A DNA stretch of 35,496 bases. Source: Arthrobacter sp. Leaf69. Its GTDB lineage: Bacteria; Actinomycetota; Actinomycetes; Actinomycetales; Micrococcaceae. The stretch spans positions 1-35,496 of the forward strand of contig NZ_LMLR01000003.1 of assembly GCF_001422645.1 (NCBI RefSeq), written 5' to 3'. Below the pieces are notes generated by a model. The model saw nothing but the letters and a program-made list of their open reading frames with translations, was not told the origin of the DNA and searched no databases. Positions 9,428 to 18,272 of the stretch are shown piece by piece (position 1 is the first letter of the stretch; each line of letters opens with the position of its first letter). The position numbers were made by a program, and so were the translations under genes.

Positions 9428-11817
9428 CCGTCATCCACGAACGCCCCGTCAACCCGGCGGCCGGCGACGAGAACCGCCCGATCGGCTACGGCCGGATCCA
9501 GCGGAAGGAAGACCCGCGGTTTGTCCGCGGCAAAGGCAACTACCTGGACGACATAGTCCTGCCCGGCATGCTGCACGGGGCCATCCTGCGCGCCCCGGTG
9601 GCGCACGCCCGGCTGGTCTCCATCGACACCACCAACGCCCTGGCCCACCCCAAGGTCCTCGCCGTCATCACCGGCAAGGACCTGCTCGGCCTCAAGCTCG
9701 CCTGGGCCCCCACCCTCTCCGCGGACGTCCAGGCCGTCCTCGTGACCGACAAGGTGCGCTTCCAGGGCCAGGAGGTCGCGTTCGTCGTGGCCGAGGACCG
9801 CTACGCGGCCCGCGACGCTTTGGAACTGATCGACGTCGAGTACGACGTCCTGCCCCCGGTCATCGACGCCCGGAAAGCCCTCGACGCCGATGCCCCCGTG
9901 ATCCGCGACGAGATCGAGGGCAAGACGGACAACCACATCTTCGACTGGGAGATGGGCGACAAGGCCGAGACCGAGGCTGTCTTCGCGAGCGCCGACGTGG
10001 TCGTCTCCCAGGAGATGGTCTACCCGCGGGTGCACCCTGCCCCGATGGAGACCTGCGGCGCGATCGCCGACTTCGACGCCGTCGACGGCAAACTGACCCT
10101 GTACGAAACCACCCAGGCCCCGCACGCCCACCGCACCCTGTTCGCGATCGTCGCCGGGATCCCCGAGCACAAGATCCGCGTGGTGTCCCCGGACATCGGC
10201 GGCGGCTTCGGCAACAAGGTGGGCATCTACCCCGGCTACATCCTCGCCGTCGTCGGCTCGATCGTCACCGGCAAGCCGGTGAAATGGGTGGAGGACCGCT
10301 CGGAGAACCTGATGTCCACCTCCTTCGCCCGCGACTACATCATGCAGGGCGAGATCGCGGCCACCAAGGACGGCAAGATCCTCGCGGTGCGCACCAACGT
10401 CCTGGCCGACCACGGCGCGTTCAACGCCACCGCCCAGCCCACCAAGTACCCCGCCGGTTTCTTCTCCATCTTCACCGGCAGCTACGACATCAAGGCAGCC
10501 TACTGCTCCGTCACGGGCGTCTACACGAACAAGGCGCCAGGCGGCGTCGCGTACGCCTGCTCCTTCCGCGTCACCGAGGCCGTCTACCTCGTCGAACGGA
10601 TGGTGGACATCCTGGCCCGCAAGCTCGAGATGGATCCGGCGGAACTGCGGCTGAAGAACTTCATCAAGCCCGAACAGTTCCCCTACGCCAACAAGACCGG
10701 CTGGGTGTACGACTCCGGCAACTACGAACCCGCCATGCGGCTCTCCATGCAGCTGGCCGGCTACGACGAGCTCCGCCGCGAGCAGCGGGAAAAGCGCGAG
10801 CGCGGCGAGCTGATGGGGATCGGCGTCTCGTTCTTCACGGAAACCGTGGGCGCGGGCCCGCGCAAGCACTTCGACATCGTGGGACTCGGCATGGCCGACG
10901 GCGCCGAACTGCGGGTCCATCCCACCGGCAAGGCCGTGGTCCGGCTCTCCGTGCAAAGCCAGGGGCAGGGGCACGAGACCACCTTTGCGCAGATCGTGGC
11001 CGAGGAGCTCGGCATCCCGCCGGAGGACATCGACGTCGTCCACGGCGACACCGACCAGACGCCGTTCGGCCTCGGCACGTACGGGAGCCGCTCGACGCCG
11101 GTGAGCGGCGGCGCCGTCGCCCTTGTGGCCCGCAAGGTGCGGGAGAAGGCGAAGCTGATCGCCGCGGCCATGCTGGAGACCCGGCCGGACGACCTTGAGT
11201 GGGAAAAGGGCCGCTGGTTCGTCAAGGGCGATCCCAGCGCCGGGAAGACCATCTCCGAAATCGCCATGGCTGCCCACGGCACCATGACCCTGCCCGAAGG
11301 GGTTGACGGCAACCTCGACGCCGAAGTCACCTACGACCCGCCAAACCTCACCTTCCCGTTCGGCGCCTACATCTGCGTGGTCGACGTCGATCCGGGCACC
11401 GGGCACGTGAAGGTGCGCCGCTTCATTGCGGTGGACGACTGCGGCACCCGGATCAACCCGATGATCATCGAGGGCCAGGTGCACGGCGGGCTGACCGACG
11501 GCGTCGGGATGGCCCTGATGGAGATCATCGAGTTCGACGCCGACGGCAACTGCCTGGGCGGGTCCTTTATGGACTACCTGATCCCCACCGCGATGGAAGT
11601 GCCGGACTGGGAGACGGGGTTCACCGTCACCCCGTCCCCGCACCACCCCATCGGCGCCAAGGGCATCGGCGAGTCCGCCACGGTGGGCTCACCGCCGGCG
11701 ATCGTAAACGCCGTCGTCGACGCGCTGGCTCCCTACGGTGTGGTCCACATGGACATGCCCTGCACGCCGGCCCGGGTCTGGGCCGCCATGCAGGGCCGGG
11801 CGACGCCGCCGATCTGA
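9424..11817 (+). CDS. coxL: aerobic CO dehydrogenase large (Mo-Cu) subunit, form I
   Basis: A 797-residue catalytic subunit that oxidises CO with water to CO2 at a Mo-S-Cu site bearing molybdopterin cytosine dinucleotide. The active-site loop reads AYACSFR at residues 376-382, matching the AYxCSFR signature of form I enzymes; form II has AYRGAGR. The copper-binding Cys is 379, near Cys388 of the Oligotropha enzyme. The Glu of GIGES at residue 750 matches the catalytic Glu763. GGGFGNK, a molybdenum hydroxylase motif, is near residue 260. The start is ATG at 9424, fixed by the 4-base overlap with coxS. This is a strong case for real CO oxidation. Confidence 0.96.
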   Translation: MTVIHERPVNPAAGDENRPIGYGRIQRKEDPRFVRGKGNYLDDIVLPGMLHGAILRAPVAHARLVSIDTTNALAHPKVLAVITGKDLLGLKLAWAPTLSADVQAVLVTDKVRFQGQEVAFVVAEDRYAARDALELIDVEYDVLPPVIDARKALDADAPVIRDEIEGKTDNHIFDWEMGDKAETEAVFASADVVVSQEMVYPRVHPAPMETCGAIADFDAVDGKLTLYETTQAPHAHRTLFAIVAGIPEHKIRVVSPDIGGGFGNKVGIYPGYILAVVGSIVTGKPVKWVEDRSENLMSTSFARDYIMQGEIAATKDGKILAVRTNVLADHGAFNATAQPTKYPAGFFSIFTGSYDIKAAYCSVTGVYTNKAPGGVAYACSFRVTEAVYLVERMVDILARKLEMDPAELRLKNFIKPEQFPYANKTGWVYDSGNYEPAMRLSMQLAGYDELRREQREKRERGELMGIGVSFFTETVGAGPRKHFDIVGLGMADGAELRVHPTGKAVVRLSVQSQGQGHETTFAQIVAEELGIPPEDIDVVHGDTDQTPFGLGTYGSRSTPVSGGAVALVARKVREKAKLIAAAMLETRPDDLEWEKGRWFVKGDPSAGKTISEIAMAAHGTMTLPEGVDGNLDAEVTYDPPNLTFPFGAYICVVDVDPGTGHVKVRRFIAVDDCGTRINPMIIEGQVHGGLTDGVGMALMEIIEFDADGNCLGGSFMDYLIPTAMEVPDWETGFTVTPSPHHPIGAKGIGESATVGSPPAIVNAVVDALAPYGVVHMDMPCTPARVWAAMQGRATPPI

Positions 11818-11818
11818 C

Positions 11819-12757
11819 ATGACGTCGATGGCAGATTCCCTCGCGGCCCGGGCGAACGACCTCGCCTCCCGCCGTGAGCCGTTTGTGCACGCCACGGTGG
11901 TCCGCGCCCAGCACCCCACCAGCGCCCACGCCGGGGATACGGCCCTCGTAATGCCCGGCGGCGACATTCTGGGCTTCGTCGGCGGGAACTGCGTGGAGTC
12001 CTCGGTGCGGGAATACAGCCTGCAGGTCCTGGCGTCCCGGGAACCCCTGCTGCTGCGCGTGGTCCCCGGTGAACCGTCCCGCACCGCAGAGGAAGGCGCG
12101 GTGGAGGTGTCCAACCCCTGCCTGAGCGGCGGAGCCATCGAGATCTTCCTCCAGCCCCGCGTCCCCGCTCCCCGGGTGCTCGTGGTCGGCACCACCCCGG
12201 TGGCGCAGGCCCTGGAAACCCTCGGCGCCGGCGTGGGCCTCGCCGTGGAACTCATGGACGGGGAATCCGCCCGTCCGCAGGCCGGGGACGCGGCGCTGAT
12301 TGTGGCTTCGCACGGCAAAGCCGAGGAAGCCGCGCTTGAGGCGGCCCTGCGCGCCGGGGTCCCGTATGTGGCGCTGGTGGCCAGCGGGACGCGGGGCGCT
12401 GCGGTGCTGGAGTCGCTCGACGTCGACCCGGCGCAGCGCTCGCGGGTCTTCACGCCGGCGGGGCTGCGGCTGGGCGCCCGCACCCCCGGCGAGATCGCGC
12501 TGTCGATCCTGGCGCAGCTCATCCAGGAACGGGCGACGTCCCGGCACACGGCCCCGGCGGCACTGTCCCCGGACCGGGCGGAGGCGGCTGCAGGGGCCGT
12601 TCCACCGACGGCAGTCGATCCCGTCTGCGGCATGACCGTCCCCGCCATGGAATCCTCACTGCAGATCGAGTACAACGGCGTCACCGTCTACTTCTGCTCC
12701 CCCGGCTGCCGCGCGGCCTTCCGCAAAGATCCGGAGCGTTATGCCCTCACCCCCTGA
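11819..12757 (+). CDS. coxF: XdhC/CoxF-like maturation protein with a C-terminal YHS metal-binding domain
   Basis: A 312-residue protein starting one base after the coxL stop. The first 240 or so residues belong to the XdhC/CoxI/CoxF family: GFVGGNCVESSV has the conserved Cys58, a Rossmann-like part contains VLVVGTTPVAQAL, and GLRLGARTPGEIALSIL closes it. A linker leads to a YHS domain from residue 266: VDPVCGM with Cys270, then YFCSPGC with Cys293 and Cys297. YHS domains bind metals and occur in copper ATPases and other metal proteins. CoxF is implicated in copper insertion into the Mo-Cu site in Oligotropha, so the fused domain may handle copper; that is an inference. The gene overlaps the next by 17 bases. 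Confidence 0.8.
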   Translation: MTSMADSLAARANDLASRREPFVHATVVRAQHPTSAHAGDTALVMPGGDILGFVGGNCVESSVREYSLQVLASREPLLLRVVPGEPSRTAEEGAVEVSNPCLSGGAIEIFLQPRVPAPRVLVVGTTPVAQALETLGAGVGLAVELMDGESARPQAGDAALIVASHGKAEEAALEAALRAGVPYVALVASGTRGAAVLESLDVDPAQRSRVFTPAGLRLGARTPGEIALSILAQLIQERATSRHTAPAALSPDRAEAAAGAVPPTAVDPVCGMTVPAMESSLQIEYNGVTVYFCSPGCRAAFRKDPERYALTP

Positions 12758-13403
12758 ACACACCCCCGCACAGCACCGGACGGCAGGGCTGGTCCTCGCG
12801 GCCGGGGCCTCCCGCCGCCTGGGCCGGGCCAAGCAGTTGCTCCCCTACGGGCACGGGGCACTCCTCGACGCCGTGCTGGAGACCGCCCGGCACTGCGGCT
12901 TTGACCAGACGGTGCTGGCCCTGGGCGGCTCGGCCGCGGAAGTGCAGCGCACTGTCGACACCACAGGCTGCGACATCGTGCTCAATCCGGACTTCGGTGC
13001 CGGCTGCGCCTCCTCGATCGCCGCCGGCATCAAGACGCTCCACCCGGACACGGACGCCGTGGTCCTGCTGCTCGGTGACCAGCCCGGTGTCGTGGCCGTC
13101 AATGCGTGGGCACTGCTGGAGCTGCTTTTCACCGGAGAGCCGGCAACTTCCGGGCAAAGGGGCCAGGACTCCCCCGGCATCGCCGTCTGCCGTTACGCCG
13201 ACGGCGTCGGCCACCCTATGGCGTTCACCCGGCGGATGTTCCCGGAGCTGTCCCGCCTGCACGGCGACAAGGCGGTCTGGAAACTGCTGGAGCAACGGGC
13301 GGACGACGTCGTCGAACTCGCCGTGCCGGGGGCGGTGCCCCTGGACGTGGACACGGAAGACGACTACCGGCGCGTCCTGGCCGTTCTGGCGGGGGCGCTA
13401 TGA
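12741..13403 (+). CDS. MobA/MocA-like molybdenum cofactor nucleotidyltransferase
   Basis: A 220-residue GT-A-fold nucleotidyltransferase. The nucleotide-binding loop LAAGASRRLGRAK is at residues 19-31 and GDQP at 112-115. GHPMAF and DVDTEDDY also match the MocA pattern. MocA transfers CMP to molybdopterin to make the cytosine dinucleotide cofactor that CO dehydrogenase needs, and the location in the cox operon supports that over the guanylyl MobA. It overlaps the previous gene by 17 bases and coxD by 4. Confidence 0.82.
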   Translation: MPSPPEHTPAQHRTAGLVLAAGASRRLGRAKQLLPYGHGALLDAVLETARHCGFDQTVLALGGSAAEVQRTVDTTGCDIVLNPDFGAGCASSIAAGIKTLHPDTDAVVLLLGDQPGVVAVNAWALLELLFTGEPATSGQRGQDSPGIAVCRYADGVGHPMAFTRRMFPELSRLHGDKAVWKLLEQRADDVVELAVPGAVPLDVDTEDDYRRVLAVLAGAL

Positions 13404-14323
13404 GCACACCGTCTCGCACCGGAGCGGAGGAGGACGTCCAGCGGCGGATCCCCGACGTCGCAACCCTCATCTCGGCGCTGGACGGCAGCGACTACCTGGC
13501 CGACGTCGGGTTGGCCACGGCGCTGTTCCTCGCCGTGCGGCTGCCGCAGCCCATCCTGCTCGAGGGCGAGGCCGGCGTGGGCAAGACCGAGGCGGCGAAG
13601 GCCCTGGCCGGGCTGTTGGACACGCCCCTGTACCGGTTGCAGTGCTACGAGGGGATCGACGCCGGTGAGGCCCTCTACGAGTGGAACCACCAGCGGCAGC
13701 TGCTCGGGATCCGGCTGGCCGAGGTCCGTGACGCCGCGGTCACCGAAACGGACCTCTTCGGCCCGGAATACCTGCTGCGCCGGCCGCTGCTGCAGGCGAT
13801 CGAACATCCCGGTCCTCGCCCGGCCGTCCTTCTGCTGGATGAGATCGACCGCGCCGACGCCGAATTCGAAGCCTTCACCTTCGAACTGCTCGCCGAGGCC
13901 GCCGTCACCATCCCGGAACTGGGCACCATCCGGGCCACCCACCCCCCGATCGTCATCCTGACCTCCAACCGGACACGGGACCTGCACGACGCGCTGACCC
14001 GGCGCTGCCTGTACCACTGGATCGACTATCCCGGCCCGGAACGGATCGCAGAAATCGTCCGCCGCCGCGTGCCCGCCAGCAGCGGCCCATTGGCGCTGCA
14101 AGCCGCCGCGGTGATCACGAAGCTGCGCACCCTGGACCTCGCCAAGCCGCCGGGGATTTCAGAGGCGATCGACTGGGTGTCGGCGCTCGCCGTGCTGGGC
14201 ATCGACCGCATCGACGCCGCAACGGCGGACCGGACCCTGGGCTCGATCGTCAAGAACCGCGACGACCTGGAACTGGTCGGCGCCCGCGGGGCTGACTGGC
14301 TCGTGGCCGGGACGGGCGGGTGA
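13400..14323 (+). CDS. coxD: CoxD-like MoxR-type AAA+ ATPase
   Basis: A 307-residue AAA+ ATPase of the MoxR group. Walker A GEAGVGKT is at residues 56-63 and Walker B LLLDEID ends near 150. TSNRTRDLHDALTRRC supplies sensor 1 and the arginine finger region. CoxD in Oligotropha is needed for sulfuration of the molybdenum centre, working as a chaperone with the VWA protein CoxE. The start is ATG at 13400, in a 4-base overlap with the MocA-like gene; an earlier in-frame ATG lies inside that gene. Its stop overlaps coxE by 4 bases. Confidence 0.9.
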   Translation: MSTPSRTGAEEDVQRRIPDVATLISALDGSDYLADVGLATALFLAVRLPQPILLEGEAGVGKTEAAKALAGLLDTPLYRLQCYEGIDAGEALYEWNHQRQLLGIRLAEVRDAAVTETDLFGPEYLLRRPLLQAIEHPGPRPAVLLLDEIDRADAEFEAFTFELLAEAAVTIPELGTIRATHPPIVILTSNRTRDLHDALTRRCLYHWIDYPGPERIAEIVRRRVPASSGPLALQAAAVITKLRTLDLAKPPGISEAIDWVSALAVLGIDRIDAATADRTLGSIVKNRDDLELVGARGADWLVAGTGG

Positions 14324-15606
14324 GCCCGGTGATGGCCGGGACCACACCGGACACGGCCGCCGCATTCCCCGTGGTGGAGGGAGCCGCCGTGGCTGCGGCG
14401 TTTGTCACCGCCCTGCGCCGGGCCGGGCTGTCATGCTCCCCGGACCGGGCGGTCCGGCTGGCCGAGGCCCTCCGCCTGGTCCCGCCGTCCGACGTCGAAT
14501 CGCTCTATTGGGCGTCCCGCGTCGTGCTGGTGGCCTCGCGTGAGCAACTCCCGGTGTTCGACGCCGTCTTCGCCGCGGTATTCCGCGGCGGCTTCGACCC
14601 GTCCGCCCCGGCCCGCAAAGCCGCGGCACCGGCCGCGTCCCCGGCTGCCCTCCCCGAGGAAGCACGCACCCGTCCTTCCCCGGCCGAGGACCGCGCCCCT
14701 GGACGCGCGCCGGCCCACCTGCCCACTGCACCGGCCATTGCCTCCGCCGGACCGGACAGCGCCGGGGACCGCAACGTCCCCGAACGGGAAGCCGTGCTGG
14801 CCATGGCCTCCACCGAGGAGCGGCTGCATGGGATGAACTTCGCCCGGCTGACCGAGGCGGAAGTGCTGGAGATCCGGCGGCTGGCGTCCCGGCTGCTGCT
14901 CGCCACGCCCACGCGCCTGAGCCGACGCACCCGCAAGTCAGCCCACAGCAGCGCCCGCCTGGATGTCCGCGCCACCGTCCGCGCCGCCCGGCGCTCGGGG
15001 AGCGACACCACCCGACTGTTGTATGCCCGGCGCAGGGAGCAGCGCCGCAAGCTGGTGATGCTGTGCGATGTTTCCGGTTCCATGGAACCGTATGCGCGCA
15101 TCTTCGTCTCCCTTCTGCAAGGGGCAGTGGCGACGGCCGGTGCCGAGGCCTTCGTCTTTTCCACCCGGCTGACACGCCTCACCCGGCAACTGGCGCTGCG
15201 CGACCCGGACGAGGCCCTGGCCCGCGCCGCAGTGGCCGCGCCGGACTGGGCCGGCGGGACCCGGATCGGTGACAGCATCCGGCATTTCCTCGACGAGTAC
15301 GGCCGCCGCGGGCTAGCCCGGGGCGCGGTAGTGGTGATCTTCTCCGACGGCTGGGCGCAGGAGGACCCCGACCAGGTGGCGGTCCAGATGGCGCGGCTGC
15401 GGCGCCTGGCGCACCGGATCATCTGGGTCAATCCCCGTAAGGCGGCCTCGGGCTACCGGCCGCTGGCCGGTGGCATGGCAGCGGCCCTGCCCTACTGCGA
15501 CGCGTTCGTCAGCGGACACAGCTACACGGCTTTGGCGGAAGTGGCGGCCGCAATCCGCGGCGACGGCCGGACATCACTCAAGGGAAGAGGGACCCAATGC
15601 AGATAA
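14320..15606 (+). CDS. coxE: CoxE-like VWA domain protein
   Basis: A 428-residue protein with GTG start overlapping the coxD stop. An N-terminal helical part is followed by an Ala/Pro-rich linker at about residues 93-150 and a C-terminal von Willebrand A domain. The MIDAS begins DVSGS at residues 250-254, with later residues in WAGGTRIGDS and VIFSDGW. MoxR ATPase plus VWA pairs act as metal-centre maturation machines, and CoxE is implicated in copper insertion in CO dehydrogenase. The last 10 bases overlap coxG. Confidence 0.9.
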   Translation: MSPVMAGTTPDTAAAFPVVEGAAVAAAFVTALRRAGLSCSPDRAVRLAEALRLVPPSDVESLYWASRVVLVASREQLPVFDAVFAAVFRGGFDPSAPARKAAAPAASPAALPEEARTRPSPAEDRAPGRAPAHLPTAPAIASAGPDSAGDRNVPEREAVLAMASTEERLHGMNFARLTEAEVLEIRRLASRLLLATPTRLSRRTRKSAHSSARLDVRATVRAARRSGSDTTRLLYARRREQRRKLVMLCDVSGSMEPYARIFVSLLQGAVATAGAEAFVFSTRLTRLTRQLALRDPDEALARAAVAAPDWAGGTRIGDSIRHFLDEYGRRGLARGAVVVIFSDGWAQEDPDQVAVQMARLRRLAHRIIWVNPRKAASGYRPLAGGMAAALPYCDAFVSGHSYTALAEVAAAIRGDGRTSLKGRGTQCR

Positions 15607-16436
15607 ACAGCGAATTCTCGGTCGTCGCGCCGATCGACACGGTCTGGGAAACCATCATGGACTTTGAACGCGTGGCCGGCTGCGTCCCCGGCGCCCGGAT
15701 CCTGAACAAGCTTTCGGACGACGCCTACCAGGTGGGCATGACCGTGAAGCTCGGCCCGGTCAACATGCAATACAAGGGGCTGCTCAACGTCATCGAACGG
15801 AACGCCGCCGAACACCGCGCCGTGCTGGGCGGCAAGGCCCAGGAAACCCGCGGCCAGGGCACGGCCGAGGCCACGGTGACCCTGCTCCTGGCGGAAGTGG
15901 CCGGCGGCACCACCCGCGGCACTGTCAGCGCCGATCTGTCGCTGTCCGGCAAGGCCGCCGCGATGGGAAAGGGTGTGATCGGCAGCGTGACGGAACAGAT
16001 GATGGGCCTGTTCGCCGGCAACCTGCAGGCCATGATTGCGGCTCCCGGCGAAGCCGGAGAACCAGCGGAAGCCGGAGAACAAGCGGCAGCCGGGGCGCCC
16101 GCGCCCGGGCTGGACGCGGAGGCTGAAGCGGCAGCCGCTGCGGCGAAGGTTTCCGCAGCGACGGCCCCCGCCCCGGCGGCGGAACTTCCGGGCGTGCCGC
16201 CGGGTGCCGTTCCCGCGGCACCCTCACGGGCATCCGCGCCCTTACCGGTGCCCGCCCCCGCTGGCAGCCTGGACGCGCTCAGCCTCGCGAAGGGGATCGC
16301 GGCGGAGCAGCTGTCCAGCCCGGGGAAGGTTCTGGCCCTCGTGGCGGTGGTGGCGTGCGTCTCGTACTGGGCGGGCCGGTGTTCCGCGTTCCGGCTGATC
16401 CGGGCGATCGGGAGGCTGAAGACCGACCGTGCGTGA
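15597..16436 (+). CDS. coxG: CoxG-like SRPBCC protein with C-terminal membrane anchor
   Basis: A 279-residue protein. The first 150 residues form the START/SRPBCC domain of the CoxG family (FERVAGCVPGARIL is typical). A Pro/Ala-rich linker follows, and then a single hydrophobic segment at about 244-260 (KVLALVAVVACVSYWAG) with basic residues behind it. CoxG recruits CO dehydrogenase to the inner face of the membrane so electrons can reach the respiratory chain and quinones, which the tail anchor suits. An AAGGGAAGAGGG sequence before the ATG gives the ribosome site. It overlaps coxE by 10 bases and the next gene by 8. Confidence 0.9.
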   Translation: MQINSEFSVVAPIDTVWETIMDFERVAGCVPGARILNKLSDDAYQVGMTVKLGPVNMQYKGLLNVIERNAAEHRAVLGGKAQETRGQGTAEATVTLLLAEVAGGTTRGTVSADLSLSGKAAAMGKGVIGSVTEQMMGLFAGNLQAMIAAPGEAGEPAEAGEQAAAGAPAPGLDAEAEAAAAAAKVSAATAPAPAAELPGVPPGAVPAAPSRASAPLPVPAPAGSLDALSLAKGIAAEQLSSPGKVLALVAVVACVSYWAGRCSAFRLIRAIGRLKTDRA

Positions 16437-17556
16437 TGTCCTGGCAGCCATGATGCCCGGCTGGCGGAAAGGTGACACCGCCGGCCTGGCCACCGTCGTG
16501 AGCACGTTCAAATCGGCCCCGCGGCTCCCCGGCGCGTCCATGCTCGTGACTGCCGACGGCGAAGCGGTCGGCTCGGTCTCCGGCGGCTGCGTCGAGGGCG
16601 CCGTGTACGAGCTGGCCACGCAGGTCAAGGCCGACGGCACGCCCGTCCTGGTGCGGTACGGAATCAGCGACGACGACGCGTTCGCCGTCGGCCTGACCTG
16701 CGGCGGGATCATCGACATCTTCGTCGAGCCAGTGTCGCGGCACAGCTTCGCCGAACTCGACGCCGTCAGGGCGGACATCGCCGGCGAGCGCCGCGTCGGC
16801 ATCGCCACGGTGATCGAGCACCCCGACAGCAGTTGGTTGGGCCGGCACCTGATCGTGCGGCCGGACGGCTTCGAGGGCGACCTCGGTTCCGAGCGGGCCA
16901 ACCATGCAGTGGGCGATGACACCCAAGGGTTGCTGGCCGCCGGCCGCTCCGGCATCCTGAGCTACGGACCAGATGGGGAGCGTCTGGACGCCGGGATGCG
17001 CGTCTTTTTCGCAAGCTACGCCCCGCCGCCGCGAATGCTGGTCTTTGGCGCGATCGACTTTGCCTCGGCGCTGGCCCGGCTGGGCACCTTCCTGGGCTAC
17101 CGCGTCACGGTGTGTGACGCCCGGGCAGTTTTCGCGACGCCCGCGCGCTTTCCCGATGCCGCCGAGGTAGTCAACGCCTGGCCGCACCGCTACCTTGCAG
17201 AGCAGCTGGAACAGGGCCTGGTGGATGAGCGCACGGTGATATGCGTCCTCACCCACGATCCGAAGTTCGATATTCCGCTGCTGGAGGTAGCCCTGCGCGG
17301 CCGGCCGGTCGCCTTCATCGGTGCCATGGGTTCGCGCCGGACGCATGCGGACCGGATCGCCAGGCTGCGCGAGGCCGGCCTGGGCGCCGAGGAGCTTGCC
17401 CGACTGCACAGCCCGGTGGGCCTGGACCTCGGCGCCCGGACCCCCGAGGAGACAGCCGTGTCCATCGCAGCGGAGTTCATCGCGAAGCAGTGGAGCGGGA
17501 GTGGGGAACCCCTCCGGCGGCTCGGCGAGCGCATCCACCACGACGAGCAGCATTGA
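16429..17556 (+). CDS. XdhC/CoxI family molybdenum hydroxylase maturation protein
   Basis: A 375-residue protein with the full XdhC architecture. The N-terminal XdhC-CoxI domain has SVSGGCVEGAV with Cys54, and LTCGGIIDIFVE follows. A C-terminal Rossmann domain has MLVFGAIDFASAL and FIGAMGSRRTHADR. XdhC proteins bind the molybdenum cofactor and help sulfurate and insert it into target enzymes. This is the second XdhC-type gene of the operon and corresponds best to coxI; I leave the symbol blank because coxF and coxI are hard to separate without alignment. It starts with GTG, overlapping the coxG stop. Confidence 0.85.
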   Translation: MRDVLAAMMPGWRKGDTAGLATVVSTFKSAPRLPGASMLVTADGEAVGSVSGGCVEGAVYELATQVKADGTPVLVRYGISDDDAFAVGLTCGGIIDIFVEPVSRHSFAELDAVRADIAGERRVGIATVIEHPDSSWLGRHLIVRPDGFEGDLGSERANHAVGDDTQGLLAAGRSGILSYGPDGERLDAGMRVFFASYAPPPRMLVFGAIDFASALARLGTFLGYRVTVCDARAVFATPARFPDAAEVVNAWPHRYLAEQLEQGLVDERTVICVLTHDPKFDIPLLEVALRGRPVAFIGAMGSRRTHADRIARLREAGLGAEELARLHSPVGLDLGARTPEETAVSIAAEFIAKQWSGSGEPLRRLGERIHHDEQH

Positions 17557-17565
17557 CGGGGCACC

Positions 17566-18246
17566 GTGTTCGGAAGCGAGTTCCTGCGCTGGGGGCTGAC
17601 GGCTCTGTTGCTGGCAGCGTCTCTCTATGCGGTGTTCCGCGCCGGCCGCCCGTCGCCTCCCGCCACCCGGGTGGGGTTTGGGCTCCATGCCGGGATGATG
17701 TTCGCCATGGTGCTGATGGTCGTTCCCGGACTCCAGTGGCCCGCACTCCCCCAGATCCTGCTCTTCGGCCTCGCCGCGTGGTGGTTCGTCCTCCGGGCCG
17801 TCGCCTGGCGGCCGGCGCCTGCAGGGATGCATGCGCCCGCCGCCAGTCCGGGGCGCGGCCGCGCGGAACGAGCCGGCCGCGGCAGCCTGCTGTACGACGC
17901 GCTGACCATGGCCGCCATGGCCTACATGCTGGTGGCCATGGACCTACACGGCGCCTATGGAACGCTGGCGGTTTCTGATGCCGCAGGCATCCCTGACCAG
18001 GCGCCGCACCACGCTGGCCCCGCGGTGGCGCTGTCCCTGCCGGGTGCCCTTCCCGTGGCGGAGCAAGGCTGGGTGAGCCAGTCCGCCGTCGTCCTGGCGC
18101 TCGCCTTCGGGCTTGCGGGAGCCGTGTGGTGCCTGCTCCTGTTTCGGCGGCTCAGCACCCCCGGCCGTCCCCGCAGCGGGGAAGCGCTCCTGGAACTCGC
18201 GGGCTCGGCGTCCATTGCCGTTATGTTCGCGGCGCTCGCGGCATGA
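17566..18246 (+). CDS. DUF5134 membrane protein at the end of the cox operon
   Basis: A 226-residue multi-pass membrane protein with GTG start 9 bases after the XdhC-type gene, so probably in the same transcript. About five hydrophobic segments are visible, near residues 8-26, 40-60, 65-80, 105-125 and 180-200. The helices are rich in Met and His: HAGMMFAMVLM, and DALTMAAMAYMLVAMDLH. That pattern is typical of DUF5134 and resembles metal-handling helices in copper transport proteins. A role in copper supply for CO dehydrogenase is only a hypothesis. The family has no assigned function that I know of. Confidence 0.72.
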   Translation: MFGSEFLRWGLTALLLAASLYAVFRAGRPSPPATRVGFGLHAGMMFAMVLMVVPGLQWPALPQILLFGLAAWWFVLRAVAWRPAPAGMHAPAASPGRGRAERAGRGSLLYDALTMAAMAYMLVAMDLHGAYGTLAVSDAAGIPDQAPHHAGPAVALSLPGALPVAEQGWVSQSAVVLALAFGLAGAVWCLLLFRRLSTPGRPRSGEALLELAGSASIAVMFAALAA

Positions 18247-18272
18247 CGCCGGCACGGGCTGCATCCGGATAA

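Noticed and set aside
9277..11646. 789-codon minus-strand frame opposite coxL
   Set aside because: An antisense shadow typical of high-GC genes. coxL on the plus strand has all family motifs.
16279..17832. 517-codon minus-strand frame opposite the coxI-like gene
   Set aside because: Antisense shadow: His/Arg/Gly-rich with no motifs, and it crosses gene borders.
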